From NCBI GenBank assembly GCA_013397455.1, contig VYZB01000095.1, forward strand, positions 1,510,800 through 1,574,799: a stretch of 64,000 nucleotides of DNA. The letters are read 5' to 3'. The position numbers and the translations under genes are program-made. The stretch comes from Crotophaga sulcirostris (lineage: Eukaryota; Chordata; Aves; Cuculiformes; Crotophagidae). The notes beneath the pieces were generated by a model. The model was not told the DNA's origin. It did not search any database and saw nothing but the letters and a program-made list of their open reading frames with translations. This document shows, in pieces, positions 61,641-64,000 of this stretch. Position 1 is the stretch's first letter; every line of letters begins with the position of its first letter.

Positions 61641-63600
61641 CAAGCATCTATAGAGACATCTAAAAATAAACCAAGCAAGTGAGTACTGCTGGCGGTGGTG
61701 CTCTGCAGATGGGGTTTTGCACAGCCTTGTATTTGGCCAATTTGCAGACATGTGCCATCAAAGGAGTCACACAGCAGGTCCTCAGCTTTCAGCGAGGGCA
61801 GGAATGCTCTTCCCTTCTCCTCACAGAACAGACCTTCTGCACAAGCGTGAAACCTACCACAGCTGACATTTGCACAGCCATTCACTCCAAAATAATAACC
61901 ATTTAATTATTGCATTGACTTATTTCTTTCCTAGCTGATGAATTGAAGAGGACTTCATTTGTTGTCTCACCAGTAACTGTCTTGTGCCACTGACAGGATG
62001 GTACCTGGGTACAGGCAGCAGTTGCTTATGTAAGGATAGCAGGGAACATAAACGCAAATTTGTCCCCAATTCAGCATCTTTCCAGAAGTGCAATTAGTAC
62101 CAACGCTGTCTGAAAAGTCAGATTTGTCACCAGCATGCAAATAGCCAGTCTCACACACCAAGCTGAGACACTGATTCTACGTCAAAGTTTCACAAGGCTG
62201 GGTGCTTGGTGGCTTTCCACAAATCAAGCACACTTGACCAGAGCCTCCACGCTCAATTTATTACAGAAGTTACGAAGTGAATACATGACAAGTACTTCCC
62301 TCTATAAATGACTGATGAGTGATTTACATATCATTGTAGTAAAGTTACATGTGATTGCACCATACAAGTTTTCTACTGCACATATTCAGTGAGTAGGGGT
62401 CTGCTCCTGGAGACAGGTAACCTACTTGGAGTTGTGTTTTTGTATGTATACGAGTGTATAATGAGATAGTTCACCTAAGGACACTTTTCCCCTATGTTTC
62501 TCAGCTGAACTGGCAATCTTGATGACAAGGCCCAAGTTAACTTGGCCTTCTGCAGTCCAGATGTCCAAGATGTTCCTAACGTCAGATTACGAGTCCTTAA
62601 TCGTTTACTTGGTACAAGTTCTACTATTTTATTCAAAATAAACAGACGTTAGTCCTTTACTGATTACTGTCAAGGTGTTCAGAACAGTGCAGGCTCTTTT
62701 CCAACACCAACACCACGTTTTCTCTACTAAAAACTTTTAGACCATCCCTCTGCCTAGAAGCTGTGCACCCAACTCATACCATGCAAATCATCAATGTTCC
62801 AAACCTTAACAAATCAAAAGAATGCTTTGTAAGCAATTTTTAAAAAGACTAGAAAGACACAAGTCACATGGTGCTACCCATTCTCATCTTTTCCAATTAA
62901 ACACCTTAAAAAAATATTAAAAATTGTCAAAACTATTGAACTTGCCTCTGCTGAATGCACATGGTGAGACCCAGATTTACGATGCCTTTCACAGAGCATT
63001 TAACTTTCTTGTAATGCCGAGTACAGGTGGCTTTGGTTGTAAAACACCTTCCATCCTGAAAGATTCACACTTAATCAGCTACTTAAATATCACCGCATCA
63101 CAGATGAAATGAAGTCTGTGCTCAACAAGCATAAAGAAACACAACAATTTACAGCCCAGTTCTACAACAAGATTTATACATAAATAAAATAGATGGGATC
63201 TGCAGGAGTGTAACCCAAGCTTCTCAAGATGATTTGGAAGCCTCACAGTGTCTTTAAGTACATTTTAATATAATTTTTTTTTTGTGAAACAAAACAGATT
63301 GTTTTTAACCTCTGTGTAGCTGAAGAGACAAGATGGGGGGCAGATGCATTATTGATTTAATCACATACACAAAAATGAAAATTGCACATAACTCACTCCA
63401 TTAGGATTTTATATTGCAATTGCTATTTCAAGATAGCTATCTTGGTATAAAAACACATTTTGCATAGTTTTTCAGCCAAATAAAGGTCATATCCATTGAA
63501 CCTGGCAAAAAAATTATAATCTTCAGAATACCAAATGTTTCTTAAAGATGTTTCACTTAGGATAAAAACTCCAGGCTAATCAGCTTAGGAAACACAAGCA
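61641..63600. other. non-coding DNA
   Basis: No supported gene. Frames at 61.6-62.2 kb overlap on both strands and show no domain. The palindrome at 63429-63444 is listed separately. Confidence 0.45.
63429..63444. promoter_or_regulatory. perfect 16-bp palindrome with inverted GATA cores
   Basis: CAAGATAGCTATCTTG is perfectly self-complementary and contains AGATA and TATCT back to back around GC. Paired inverted GATA cores of this kind can be GATA-factor sites. It lies about 200 bases left of the CpG-rich right edge of the window. Confidence 0.45.
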
Positions 63601-64000
63601 GCAGAGAGAAGTGGGTGCAGGAACCCCCTGGTGCTGCCCTTGGGCAGGACGGGTGGGGAAGAGAGGTGGCAGCCGGCTGAAAAATCTCCTTTAAACTAAA
63701 TTAAAAGCCCAGACCCCAGAAGGATCAGGCGAATATTTTCTTTTCCGTGTTACCCTTTTCACATCCGATTTCTCCGAAACTCCCAGGGTGCTCCTTCCTG
63801 TGCAGTTTTCCTTTAAACAAAGTTCTCCACCAGCCCCCGCCTGGCTCAGGCGCTGCGGCTTTTCCGAGGAAGGGGAGGAAAAAAAAAATTTAAAAATTGA
63901 ACATTTAAACAAAGAAATTGCCCAGCGGGAAAAGAGCATCAGCTGCTCCCACGTCCAGGGGGGAGAAACAGGGGATAGGGGAGAGTGAAAAAAACACCGC
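63601..64000. promoter_or_regulatory. CpG-rich right edge, possible CpG-island shore
   Basis: GC content and CpG rise clearly here, with about 13 CpG in 400 bases, against a CpG-poor background. Words such as CAGGCGCTGCGGC, CCAGCGGGA and AGCCGGCTG are present. Two overlapping frames on opposite strands follow from composition. It could be the upstream shore of a promoter whose gene lies to the right of the window. The orientation of any such gene cannot be seen. Confidence 0.45.

Overview
The window is a stretch of vertebrate nuclear DNA, almost certainly from a bird. It is AT-rich and CpG-poor, has no dense coding frames, and carries several pieces of chicken-repeat-1 (CR1) LINE. Two of these show the avian CR1 3' end, with the repeated ATTCTATG tail or its complement. 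It also holds a solo LTR that I recognise as an avian ERVL type. I cannot name the species or the locus.

I see no gene and no exon I can defend. All open frames are short (the longest is 145 codons), overlap on both strands, and lack convincing splice sites or family signatures. The frames that do look like protein belong to mobile elements: a CR1 reverse-transcriptase C-terminus at 28.5 kb and 53.0 kb, and a mariner transposase remnant at 4.1-4.4 kb. The window is best read as intergenic or large-intron sequence, a gene desert with few recognisable transposons.

Layout. 1-4 kb: featureless AT-rich DNA. 4.0-4.56 kb: an internally deleted Tc1/mariner element on the minus strand, with an 18-G run beside one end. 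4.6-10.9 kb: featureless apart from a C-rich tract. 10.9-11.26 kb: a homeodomain/octamer-rich block that looks like a conserved non-coding element. 17.38-18.14 kb: a pair of about 80-bp inverted repeats around a 0.6-kb spacer. 22.4-22.8 kb: an ERVL solo LTR. 24.0-24.35 kb: a GC-richer patch with an NF-E2/MARE-type site and an X-box-like site. 28.5, 32.6, 53.0 and 57.2 kb: CR1 pieces. 41.67-41.79 kb: a very small, very CpG-rich island holding a near-consensus CTCF site. 55.65-55.85 kb: a 200-bp inverted repeat able to fold into one long stem. 59.95-61.64 kb: a block rich in TAATTA-, octamer- and TCF-like motifs. 63.6-64.0 kb: rising GC and CpG at the right edge, possibly the shore of a CpG-island promoter beyond the window.

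The most interesting signals are the long stem at 55.7 kb, the inverted-repeat pair at 17.4-18.1 kb, the isolated CpG/CTCF island at 41.7 kb, and the motif-rich blocks at 10.9 kb and 60-61.6 kb. Together they fit a regulatory landscape for a neighbouring developmental gene, but that is inference. Sequence conservation was not measured here. I found no CRISPR array, operon or other multi-gene system.
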